Positions 1 through 7,027 of a stretch of 64,000 nucleotides of DNA are shown in pieces (the stretch's first letter is position 1; every line of letters starts with the position of its first letter). The stretch comes from an uncultured Pelagibacteraceae bacterium. GTDB taxonomy: Bacteria > Pseudomonadota > Alphaproteobacteria > Pelagibacterales > Pelagibacteraceae. The notes beneath the pieces are model-generated. The model had not been told where the DNA came from, did no database searches, and worked only from the letters and a program-made list of their open reading frames with translations. The stretch is taken from contig CACDSN010000002.1 in NCBI GenBank assembly GCA_902555465.1, positions 1 to 64,000 of the forward strand. Direction: 5' to 3'. The translations under genes and the position numbers were made by a program.

Positions 1-218
1 TTTCAAATTTTAAGAAATTTAGTGATAATTTAATCTTATAAATGTCTTTAAAATAAGTAAATATTCTTAAGCTTTGCAATTATAGAATATAGCGATTAAA
101 CGGCCATAGAAGGGGCTAATTTAAGAATAATTTAATTATAAGTTCAACTATTAGGAGAAATAAAAAAAATAACTTAATTTATAGTCATTTTTGAAAAAAA
201 CGTTGAAAATAAACAATT
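1..218. other. AT-rich stretch with no recognised gene
   Basis: No open frame of useful length crosses this stretch on either strand. A short GC-richer patch at about 98-117 has no convincing hairpin. An SD-like AGGAGA at about 153-158 is not followed by a start codon at normal spacing. It lies downstream of the minus-strand alkyltransferase gene and may only hold its 3' untranslated region. Confidence 0.5.
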
Positions 219-494
219 CTAGAAGGATATACCTTCCAGTTTCAGAAGTTTTTTTTTTGTTTTAATACCTCCTAGACCTGAATAACCGCCTAAACGACCA
301 TCAGATCTTATTACTCTATGACAAGGTACTTTTGGTGCATATGGGTTCTTCGCAATAGCATTTGCTACTGCCCTAACTGCCTTTGGTCTCTTTATAGCTT
401 TCGCGACCTCAAGATAAGTTCTAATTTGACCTTTAGGTATAGTTTTAAGGTATTTCCAGACTTTTATTTGAAATTGAGTTCCTTTGAAGATCAT
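219..494 (-). CDS. Short MGMT/Ogt-type alkyltransferase DNA-binding domain protein
   Basis: This 91-residue protein is the C-terminal DNA-binding and active-site domain of O6-alkylguanine-DNA alkyltransferases. It has the helix-turn-helix (RAVANAIAKNP, about 41-51), the active-site PCHRV with cysteine retained (about 57-61) and a trailing GGYSGL loop. Family members with this cysteine normally transfer an alkyl group from guanine to themselves. The usual N-terminal domain of 60-80 residues is absent, giving the size of an alkyltransferase-like (ATL) protein, but ATLs normally replace the cysteine with tryptophan. The start is an ATG with no clear Shine-Dalgarno sequence, 8 bases after the terminator of an upstream RNA candidate. 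It could be a minimal repair protein or a truncated remnant. Family assignment is firm; activity is uncertain. Confidence 0.8.
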   Translation of the reverse strand: MIFKGTQFQIKVWKYLKTIPKGQIRTYLEVAKAIKRPKAVRAVANAIAKNPYAPKVPCHRVIRSDGRLGGYSGLGGIKTKKKLLKLEGISF

Positions 495-501
495 AATAGT
501 G

Positions 502-544
502 AAAAACCCCTGTTTCCTTGCACTTTTTATGGTGCAAAGAACAG
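502..544 (-). terminator. Intrinsic terminator at end of RNA candidate
   Basis: On the minus strand a hairpin of 13 pairs with one bulged A (arms 532-544 and 510-523) is followed by GGGG and five T (502-506 on the plus strand are A). It ends 8 bases before the alkyltransferase ATG, so most transcripts from the RNA promoter would stop before that gene. Confidence 0.6.
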
Positions 545-688
545 TTGTTTTGGCACGTCGTTTTATGCGCTACCGCCATGCCTACCACTCTACGATTTTA
601 GCGCTACTACGCAGAGTTTTCTGCCCCCTGAGCTTGAACCTCTCGGTTTTTCCTCAAATGGCCAGTTAAGAGTTGCCTCTTAAGTTAA
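502..688 (-). ncRNA. Candidate structured non-coding RNA, family not recognised
   Basis: By direct count 85 of 180 bases (501-680) are G or C, far above the AT-rich flanks. Read on the minus strand the folds follow in order. The first is a perfect 7-bp stem with a GCAA loop (666-683). Next is an AACC-GAGA-GGTT hairpin (637-648) enclosed by CTCA/TGAG (653-656 with 629-632) and CAG/CTG pairs (663-665 with 621-623). Then come a perfect 5-bp stem (611-624), a 9-position stem with 8 pairs (574-582 with 552-560), and a 13-pair terminal hairpin with one bulge (510-544) followed by GGGG and five U. GNRA loops appear only if the minus strand is transcribed. I could not match it to 6S, SRP, RNase P or tmRNA. 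A role as a cis leader of the alkyltransferase gene is possible but the terminator argues for a separate transcript. Confidence 0.6.
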
Positions 689-697
689 AAATACTTT

Positions 698-711
698 ATC
701 AAAGCTTTGAT
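698..711. promoter_or_regulatory. Perfect 14-bp palindrome upstream of RNA candidate
   Basis: ATCAAAG followed at once by CTTTGAT forms a perfect palindrome. It lies just upstream of the predicted 5' end of the minus-strand RNA, within the spacer of a weak promoter (TTACAT, 17 bases, TAAAGT on the minus strand). It could be an operator; the promoter match is poor and this is inference. Confidence 0.35.
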
Positions 712-791
712 CTAAATGTAATCACTTAATTGTTGTATTTATTGACTTTTTAACATGGTTGAATAGTGGGGATAACTCAAATATTTGTATT

Positions 792-968
792 TTAGGTCAT
801 AAATATTAAACCAAAATAGCTTAATGAGAACAAAATGGCCAGGATAGATAAGAAATAAGTTTCTATTGTTTTTCCATGCTTTTTATTGTGAATATAAGCC
901 AGAATCCAAAATCCGATAGCACTTAATAAAAATATTATATTTGGAATTTCTCCATCAATATTAACCAT
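792..968 (-). CDS. Small two-helix membrane protein, unknown function
   Basis: A 58-codon frame runs from ATG at 968 to TAA at 792. The protein has two hydrophobic stretches, about residues 10-27 (IPNIIFLLSAIGFWILAYI region) and 42-57 (LSILAILFSLSYFGLIFM region). They are separated by a basic loop (HNKKHGK), as expected of a small inner-membrane hairpin protein with the loop inside. No domain is recognised. The Shine-Dalgarno is weak. It sits between the recombinase promoter and the RNA candidate, in the only long stretch of the window without an obvious gene. Frame length and the clean amphipathic pattern support coding, but conservation could not be tested. Confidence 0.45.
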   Translation of the reverse strand: MVNIDGEIPNIIFLLSAIGFWILAYIHNKKHGKTIETYFLSILAILFSLSYFGLIFMT

Positions 969-989
969 AATTTCTTTATATTTAAACTA

Positions 990-1018
990 TTGACATCTAA
1001 AATCACATAATATATTAC
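990..1018 (+). promoter_or_regulatory. Putative recombinase promoter
   Basis: A perfect -35 hexamer TTGACA (990-995) is followed after 17 bases by TATTAC (1013-1018), a 4/6 match to the -10 consensus. The recombinase ATG is at 1052. The -10 overlaps the left arm of a long inverted repeat, so occupancy of that repeat should block the promoter. TTGACA is notable in such an AT-rich background. Confidence 0.5.
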
Positions 1019-1047
1019 TAATGATAATTAATTGTTATCAATAGTAA
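1015..1047. promoter_or_regulatory. 33-base inverted repeat, probable operator of the recombinase
   Basis: Arms 1015-1027 and 1035-1047 (TTACTAATGATAA and TTATCAATAGTAA) match as reverse complements in 12 of 13 positions around a 7-base centre. The element ends 5 bases before the recombinase ATG and covers the -10 region and probable start site. This is the expected architecture for repression of an integrase gene, either by itself or by an unidentified regulator. A 5' mRNA hairpin is the alternative. Confidence 0.55.
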
Positions 1048-1051
1048 ATAT

Positions 1052-2005
1052 ATGAGTGAACTAACAACTGAGTTAAAATTCTTACATGAGGCAACTTTAA
1101 ATAACCTCAAAACTTCTAAGGCAAATAATACTTTAAGAGCCTACAAATCTGACTTTAAAGATTTTGGTGCTTTTTGTGCAAAACATGGTTTGAATTCATT
1201 ACCAACCGAACCAAAAATAGTATCGTTATACTTAACCCATCTTTCGAAAAACTCAAAAATAAGTACATTAAGACGAAGATTGGTATCAATAAGCATGGTC
1301 CACAAATTAAAAGGACATTATCTAGATACTAAACATCCTATTATTGTAGAAAACTTAATGGGAATAAGAAGGGTTAAAGGCAGTATTCAAAAAGGTAAAA
1401 AACCATTATTAATCAATCATTTAAAATCATTAATTAATGTAATAAATGAACAAAAAATTGAAGAAATTAAAAAACTCAGAGATAAAACAATAATTTTAAT
1501 CGGCTTTGGAGGTGGTTTTAGACGAACTGAACTGATCTCCATTAATCATGAGGATTTGGAATTCGTTCAAGAAGGAATTAAAATTACCATAAAAAAATCA
1601 AAAACTGATCAATATGGAGAAGGTATGATCAAAGGACTGCCCTATTTCAATAATGAAAACTATTGTCCAGTATTAAATCTTAAAAAATGGTTAGAAATAT
1701 CGCAAATTAAATCAGGACCTATATTTAGAAGATTTTCTAAAGGCTCCACATTAACCGACAAAAGATTAACAGACCAATCTGTAGTCTTGTTAATTAAAGA
1801 GTATTTAAATTTAGCAGGTATAGAAAATAAAAATTTTGCAGGTCATAGTTTAAGGTCAGGTTTTGCAACGGTAGCTGCTGAGTCAGGCGCAGATGAACGA
1901 AGTATAATGGCTATGACAGGACACAAATCAACACAAATGGTCAGAAGGTATATAAGAGAAGCTAATTTATTTAAAAATAATGCTCTAAATAAAATTAAAT
2001 TGTAA
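1052..2005 (+). CDS. Tyrosine recombinase / integrase family protein
   Basis: This 317-residue site-specific recombinase has an N-terminal SAM-like core-binding domain (about 5-95) and a C-terminal catalytic domain. The expected catalytic set is visible: R157 (FRRTEL), a beta-hairpin lysine (K184), H265 and R268 (GHSLRSGF), H291 (TGHKS) and nucleophile Y300. Such enzymes cut and rejoin DNA via a 3' phosphotyrosine. It is Xer-like in size, but its position beside variable glycosyltransferases and an RNA element suggests a mobile-element or island integrase rather than the chromosome-dimer resolvase. The start ATG follows a palindromic promoter. The 3' end overlaps the convergent glycosyltransferase gene by 11 bases. 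No att sites were identified. Confidence 0.88.
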   Translation: MSELTTELKFLHEATLNNLKTSKANNTLRAYKSDFKDFGAFCAKHGLNSLPTEPKIVSLYLTHLSKNSKISTLRRRLVSISMVHKLKGHYLDTKHPIIVENLMGIRRVKGSIQKGKKPLLINHLKSLINVINEQKIEEIKKLRDKTIILIGFGGGFRRTELISINHEDLEFVQEGIKITIKKSKTDQYGEGMIKGLPYFNNENYCPVLNLKKWLEISQIKSGPIFRRFSKGSTLTDKRLTDQSVVLLIKEYLNLAGIENKNFAGHSLRSGFATVAAESGADERSIMAMTGHKSTQMVRRYIREANLFKNNALNKIKL

Positions 2006-2831
2006 AAATAGATTGAATTTTACAAGATAAAAGACCAAGGATATAACTAATGGTTACTTTAGGTTCTGTTAATGGTCCATCGTATTTTGTTTTTGTTCTT
2101 AAATAATGTTTTTTAAAGAAATTTGTTGTAATACCCCATTTTTTTAGAAAAGTTTTATCTCCTCTGTTTTGTATAAAGTTTTTTTTCTTTCTAGTTGTCA
2201 AAGAACCAAAGTGATAAACTTTAAAATCATTAATACCTTTAAATATTCTTACACCTTCCTTCCATAATTTCATATTAAAGTCTGGATCAGATGCTATGCC
2301 GGGGTTAAATTCTTCACTAAATCCCCCTACTATGTTCCAGATTCTTTTTGATACTAAATGAGGTGCAAAATGTGTTCCTTGGTGATCATAAAAATTTATA
2401 TCTTTATACTTTAATAATAACTCTTTTTCTTTAAAACTATTTAAATCAGTTCCAAAATTATGAACTATATGACCCGAATAGGGTTCAATCATAGTTCCAG
2501 ATAGATAAAATTTATCGTGACTAATTGAATTAACTTCATTTAACAAAACTAAATCCCATTTAGGACAAAAATACATATCATCATGACAGTATAAAATATA
2601 TTTATTTGAAACTAATTTAGCAGCTATATTTATTGACGAGCAAAGGCCTATATTAGTTTCCGATTTTGTATATTTATAATTATTATTATTTACAAAATCT
2701 AAAGTACCATCAGAGCCGTCGTTGACATGTAAAATTATTTCATGGTCATAATTTGAATTTTGTTTGAGACTTTTTAAACAAAGTTTTAAATAATCTAAGT
2801 TGTTATAAGTTGGTATTACTATAGAAATCAT
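1995..2831 (-). CDS. Family 2 glycosyltransferase
   Basis: This 278-residue GT-A fold protein begins with the typical SIVIPTYNN strand, followed by the nucleotide-binding VNDGSDG segment (about 36-42) and a HDDMYF metal-binding acidic motif (about 83-88). It would transfer a sugar from a nucleotide-sugar donor to a growing saccharide or lipid carrier, probably for surface polysaccharide. There is no membrane segment, so it is cytosolic or peripheral. It starts one base downstream of the large glycosyltransferase gene at 2833-4962 and is probably cotranscribed. Donor and acceptor cannot be inferred. Surface-glycan genes of this kind are typical of variable regions. Confidence 0.85.
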   Translation of the reverse strand: MISIVIPTYNNLDYLKLCLKSLKQNSNYDHEIILHVNDGSDGTLDFVNNNNYKYTKSETNIGLCSSINIAAKLVSNKYILYCHDDMYFCPKWDLVLLNEVNSISHDKFYLSGTMIEPYSGHIVHNFGTDLNSFKEKELLLKYKDINFYDHQGTHFAPHLVSKRIWNIVGGFSEEFNPGIASDPDFNMKLWKEGVRIFKGINDFKVYHFGSLTTRKKKNFIQNRGDKTFLKKWGITTNFFKKHYLRTKTKYDGPLTEPKVTISYILGLLSCKIQSIFTI

Positions 2832-2832
2832 T

Positions 2833-4962
2833 TTATGGTTTATGCCATAAATATTTATTTTTTTTATTGATATTGAAGGTTTTATTGATGATAAAATCAG
2901 CTACAAGTGTCGAGTTAAAGTATTTCATATATTTAGATTTGCCTTTTTTGCCAATAGACTTACGTAAGTTTTCGTCTGATGATATTTTTTCAATTTTTTC
3001 AGATAAATCTGAAATATTTTTATAAAAAACCATTTCTGATTTATCAAAAAAATCATTGTAACCAGTTTTTTCGTCAATCAGTGTTACAAGTCCATTACCA
3101 ACTATTTGTGTTATTCTATCACTACTGTAATATTTAATAGGTGATCCTCTGCTAAGATTTAATCCCATTTTAGAATTTGAAATATTTTTAAAATATTGGT
3201 CTGCCCATATTGGTTGAACATTATTTATTCCAAATATATCAAATTTAATATTTGTACATTTTTCCATAAGGTTTTTAATAAATTTTTCCCTATCATCTGT
3301 TGATCTACCTTTGAGTGTTCCTCTGTGAACACCATGGCTTAATGCAAAAAAAACATCATTAGAACAGTCTTTTTTAAAGTTATCTAGGGTTTCCATTGAT
3401 TGATCACATGGGTTGGGGATAAAATAGCTTTTATATTGATTAGGAAAAAAATTAATTGCATCAGGTGATGTAGTCAAAAAACTTGAGTCTAGTACATCGG
3501 ATTTATCTAAAATTCTTTTTTTATTCTTATGATAATCAGGACCATTTTTATTAAGGGGGTCTAAAAACCACTGAGTTATTTTGAGATTAGAATAATCTTT
3601 TTTTAAGCTTTGCAAGACATCCTGGGATATCATATCAGCATGACCTAAAACAATTACATCTGGTTTAAAATGGTAACAAGTTTTTATTAATTTGTCATTA
3701 AGAGTATTTGCTCCATAAAAATCTCTTATAGATTTTCCTCTACTAACGATATCTCTATCACTAAACTCAAGTACACTATGTCCTAATCTTATAAATCCAT
3801 TATTCAATCTTCTTCCAGTATTAAAAAAGAGTCTTCCATTATGTCTTTCGTTAAAATTAGTTATATGTAAAATTCGTAAGTTAGAAGGTTTAAAATGTAA
3901 TGATGGAGAACTAATTTTTAAGAGATTATTTCTAACTTCATCTATTTGTTTTGACACATATTGATGCGATAAATAAAAATTATTATATGATAATTTTTGA
4001 TAATTAATTCTTACTTTTTTATTTACAATTAATTCTTTAATATTTTTGTATATTTCATTAACAGTTAAATTTTTTAAAATTCTGCCATTTGTTATTGTTT
4101 CTGGAAGACCCCCTTTATTACTAATTATAACTGCACAACCATTAGCAGCGGCCTCCAAACTAGTTCTTCCAAAAGGTTCGTCCCATCTAGAACAAACAAC
4201 GGCGATACTAGTTTTTTTATAAATATTTATAACCTCTCCATGTTCTTTAAAACCAAGTTTATTCAATCTTTTATGATTAAATTCCAATTTATCTCTCGGT
4301 TCATCTCCAATAACATAAGCAGACCAATCGTTATAATTTTTTAATATTTTTAACACTGCCTTTCCAAAAAGATCATAGCCTTTTGAACGATTTAATTTTC
4401 CAACAAATGTAATTATTTTTTTTTTCTTGTTAAAATTAATTTTATGTTTTGTGGCTGATTGATTGATTACTAAAAGTTTCTCGCTATTAATTGCGTCAGA
4501 CTTCATCTTTTGTAAGAACCTTTTTTTCGACCAATTACTATTAAAAATTATTCTGTAACAATTATTTAATAAAAAAATTCTCTCGCTTATTGTTTTAGAT
4601 CCGGACATAGATAATGGATCATTATGAAAATATAAAATATAATTTTTATTATTTAATTCATTAACAAGATATTTTAAATAAATTGGTCTATTATGAAGTT
4701 CAATAATATTTGACTCATCTTTCTTTTCAATTTCAATAAAATTATTAACGTAATCTCTATTTTGACTTTGTAAAAATTTCTTTTTTATATCAATGTTAAA
4801 ATATTTATTTTTAAATTTTTTTTTATAATGGGTAAACCCATATACAGTAATATTTTTTCTAAATTTACTTAATTTTAAAGTGTCATTTATAAATAATGAT
4901 ACGGCACCAGCATAGGTTGGTGAAAAATTTTCTTTAAATGGAAGTAAAATTGAAATTTTCAT
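2833..4962 (-). CDS. Two-domain glycosyltransferase: GT4-like domain fused to CgeB-like domain
   Basis: This is a 709-residue protein. Residues 1 to about 350 form a GT-B glycosyltransferase of the GT4 type: FVGKLNRSKGYD at about 186-197 and the EX7E motif from E262 to E270 (EPFGRTSLE) in the donor-sugar site. Residues from about 362 to the end start a second Rossmann-like unit (LRILHITNFNERHNGRLFF) that resembles spore-coat CgeB/DUF3880 proteins, with a C-terminal half like GT group 1. It probably acts in the cytosol on surface-glycan precursors. Its start lies 4 bases inside the upstream GIY-YIG gene, so the two are coupled. The fusion assignment rests on motif recognition; the CgeB part is less certain than the GT4 part. 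Confidence 0.8.
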   Translation of the reverse strand: MKISILLPFKENFSPTYAGAVSLFINDTLKLSKFRKNITVYGFTHYKKKFKNKYFNIDIKKKFLQSQNRDYVNNFIEIEKKDESNIIELHNRPIYLKYLVNELNNKNYILYFHNDPLSMSGSKTISERIFLLNNCYRIIFNSNWSKKRFLQKMKSDAINSEKLLVINQSATKHKINFNKKKKIITFVGKLNRSKGYDLFGKAVLKILKNYNDWSAYVIGDEPRDKLEFNHKRLNKLGFKEHGEVINIYKKTSIAVVCSRWDEPFGRTSLEAAANGCAVIISNKGGLPETITNGRILKNLTVNEIYKNIKELIVNKKVRINYQKLSYNNFYLSHQYVSKQIDEVRNNLLKISSPSLHFKPSNLRILHITNFNERHNGRLFFNTGRRLNNGFIRLGHSVLEFSDRDIVSRGKSIRDFYGANTLNDKLIKTCYHFKPDVIVLGHADMISQDVLQSLKKDYSNLKITQWFLDPLNKNGPDYHKNKKRILDKSDVLDSSFLTTSPDAINFFPNQYKSYFIPNPCDQSMETLDNFKKDCSNDVFFALSHGVHRGTLKGRSTDDREKFIKNLMEKCTNIKFDIFGINNVQPIWADQYFKNISNSKMGLNLSRGSPIKYYSSDRITQIVGNGLVTLIDEKTGYNDFFDKSEMVFYKNISDLSEKIEKISSDENLRKSIGKKGKSKYMKYFNSTLVADFIINKTFNINKKNKYLWHKP

Positions 4963-5210
4963 TTTTTATTAATAATTTTTTTTCTTAATTTGTAATTTTT
5001 CTTTAGCCTAAATTCCTCTTTTAATGCGGTAGATTTTGAATCATATTTTTCATAATAAACTAACTTCCATTTTTTTCCTCTTGTAAACTTTGCGCCTTTT
5101 CCTTCATTGTGTAATTTAACCCTTCTTTTTAAGTTATTTGTATAGCCTACATATGAAATTTGTTTGTTATTTTTAAGATTTGAAACTATTAAATATACAA
5201 AATATGTCAT
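4959..5210 (-). CDS. Small GIY-YIG domain nuclease (UPF0213-like)
   Basis: This 83-residue protein consists of one GIY-YIG domain. VYL at 5-7 and YVG at 20-22 correspond to the GIY and YIG elements. TNNLKRR carries the catalytic arginine, and a glutamate in the ALKEEFRLK segment probably holds the metal. The domain occurs in DNA repair and homing nucleases; stand-alone members of this size have no settled role. The ATG at 5210 lies two bases after the encoded CCA of tRNA-Glu, so no Shine-Dalgarno fits outside the tRNA. Translation would be leaderless after tRNA 3' processing, or would begin on the uncut transcript. It overlaps the next gene by 4 bases. Confidence 0.85.
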   Translation of the reverse strand: MTYFVYLIVSNLKNNKQISYVGYTNNLKRRVKLHNEGKGAKFTRGKKWKLVYYEKYDSKSTALKEEFRLKKNYKLRKKIINKK

Positions 5211-5212
5211 TT

Positions 5213-5287
5213 TGGCGGTCCCTAGGGGAATCGAACCCCTCTTTCATGGATGAAAACCATGTGTCCTAACCGATAGACGAAGGGACC
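5213..5287 (-). tRNA. tRNA-Glu (anticodon TTC)
   Basis: The acceptor stem GGTCCCT pairs with AGGGACC, followed by discriminator G and encoded CCA. The anticodon stem-loop CATGG-TTTTCAT-CCATG places TTC at the anticodon. The T loop reads GTTCGATTC. It reads into a GIY-YIG gene two bases downstream. Confidence 0.97.
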
Positions 5288-5332
5288 AGAAAACGCTCTT
5301 CTATTGTAAAATAATAATTTAATCAAGGCTAT

Positions 5333-7027
5333 TCAGGCTATTGCGTCTTTAATAATTAAATTAAAATCACTGTTTTTTTGAATAAATTTATTATTAATTT
5401 GAACAATTAGATCAATTTCATTTTTGTAATTCATTAGCAGATGACCTAATTTAGTGCCAATTGAATGAAAAGCGAAGCATACACAAGATTTATTATTTTT
5501 ATTTTTAATAATTAATTGTAAATGTAAATCGTTAATTATTTTAATTTTAATAATTTTATTGCTTCTTAAGAAAAATAAAGGGCTAGTATTATTGTTGCCG
5601 AGGGGTTCTAAATATTGCAGGTCTTGTTTTGCAAACTTCAGAAGTGAATCCAATTTTTGTTCACTTATATAAAATTTAATATTTTCAAATATATTAAATT
5701 TTTTAATATAATATAAGTTAAGAAAATTTTTAAAATCATTTAATCTATCTTTTTTTAAAGTGCAGCCACCAGCCATAGAATGACCCCCACCCCTAATAAT
5801 TATATTTTTTTTAGCAGCTAGATAAAAAATATTTCCAATGTCATATCCATTTATAGATCTAGATGAGCATTTTATTACATTTCCAGAATTGGTTAATATA
5901 AAAGATGGTTTATTATAAAACTCAACAAATTTTGCAGCAATAATTCCTAAAAGACCTTCGTTAATATTTTCTTTAAATTTAAAAATAATTTTATTTTTAT
6001 TTTCATCTTCGTTTATATTTAATAAATAAATATTTTTATTTTGAATTTTTTTTCTTTTTTCGTTCAACATTAATAATTTTTTAATAGTTTTATTTATGAT
6101 TGTATTTTTATTTTCAATCAGAAATCTAAAAGGTAAATTTGGATATCCAAGTCTACTAGCTGAGTTTAAAATAGGACCTAATGTAAATGAAATATCTGAT
6201 GTTCTTAATTTATGATTCACTTTAATTAACTTTTTTAAATTAATAAAGTTATTCCAACTAAAATTTTGAAGGCCATTTATTACAATTGATTTATTAAGGT
6301 GTCTTAGCGGCATTTGATCACAAATTGTTGCAATAGCTACAAAAAATAAATACTTGTTTAAATCAATTTTTTTTTTTGTTTTGAAAATTTTTATTAAATA
6401 TTTAATAAAAAAATAAACTAAAGACGTAGCACAAAACAAATTGCTATCTTTAAATAATGAATTTTTTAATGGATTTATGATAATAGATTTTTTAAATTTT
6501 TTATGATCATGAATTTGGTGATGGTCGATAACTATTACGCTTAATCCTTTATATTCTAAATATTTAATTTCATTAATTGAATTAGTTCCACAATCTACGA
6601 AAATAATTAATCCATAATTATTATTTTTAATTAATTTTTTTAATAGTAATTTATTTGGTCCATAACCATCTATTAGCCTATCAGGAATATAATAATTGCA
6701 ATCTATATTTTGATTTTTAAAATAATCATATAATAAATATGTTGAAGAATAACCATCAACATCATAATCACCAAAAATAAGTATTTTTTTTTTCTTTTTT
6801 AAATTGTCTATTAGTAGATAACTAGCATATTCAAAATCTTTGTTATTATATTCTATTTTATTTTGAAAATTTTTAGAAATGGAATTATATATTTCTTCAT
6901 CTGTGTAATTTTTATCTAAGAATATTTTAGATAATAAATATGAAATTTTAAAATTTTGTTTATGTTTTAAAATTAATCGTTCTGGAATATTGTTCATTTT
7001 CCAATTAATTCCATTAATTGATATCAT
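5333..7027 (-). CDS. recJ: Single-stranded-DNA-specific exonuclease RecJ
   Basis: RecJ is a 5'-3' exonuclease on single-stranded DNA used in RecF-pathway recombination and mismatch repair. This 564-residue protein shows the DHH phosphoesterase motifs in order: GDYDVDG (86-92), DCGT (145-148), DHHQ (168-171), and the DHHA1 motif GGGHSMAGG at about 410. A C-terminal OB-like region follows. The length is typical. The ATG at 7027 overlaps the glpX TGA as ATGA, so translation is coupled. It is extremely rich in lysine, asparagine and isoleucine, like its neighbours. Confidence 0.95.
   Translation of the reverse strand: MISINGINWKMNNIPERLILKHKQNFKISYLLSKIFLDKNYTDEEIYNSISKNFQNKIEYNNKDFEYASYLLIDNLKKKKKILIFGDYDVDGYSSTYLLYDYFKNQNIDCNYYIPDRLIDGYGPNKLLLKKLIKNNNYGLIIFVDCGTNSINEIKYLEYKGLSVIVIDHHQIHDHKKFKKSIIINPLKNSLFKDSNLFCATSLVYFFIKYLIKIFKTKKKIDLNKYLFFVAIATICDQMPLRHLNKSIVINGLQNFSWNNFINLKKLIKVNHKLRTSDISFTLGPILNSASRLGYPNLPFRFLIENKNTIINKTIKKLLMLNEKRKKIQNKNIYLLNINEDENKNKIIFKFKENINEGLLGIIAAKFVEFYNKPSFILTNSGNVIKCSSRSINGYDIGNIFYLAAKKNIIIRGGGHSMAGGCTLKKDRLNDFKNFLNLYYIKKFNIFENIKFYISEQKLDSLLKFAKQDLQYLEPLGNNNTSPLFFLRSNKIIKIKIINDLHLQLIIKNKNNKSCVCFAFHSIGTKLGHLLMNYKNEIDLIVQINNKFIQKNSDFNLIIKDAIA

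Noticed and set aside
318..683. Plus-strand frames of 121 and 61 codons (318-683 and 484-669) as genes
   Set aside because: They run antisense through the alkyltransferase gene and the structured RNA candidate, have no recognisable domain, and are explained by GC-rich structured sequence with few stops.
502..688. Identity of the RNA candidate as 6S RNA, SRP RNA, RNase P RNA or tmRNA
   Set aside because: The SRP GGAAG/GCAGCC loop, RNase P conserved regions, tmRNA tag and CCA arm, and the single long bulged rod of 6S are not visible. The class is left open.
5213..5287. tRNA-Glu as an att site paired with the recombinase
   Set aside because: No direct repeat of the tRNA 3' end was found near the recombinase or elsewhere to the left; the idea is kept only as a broad island hypothesis.
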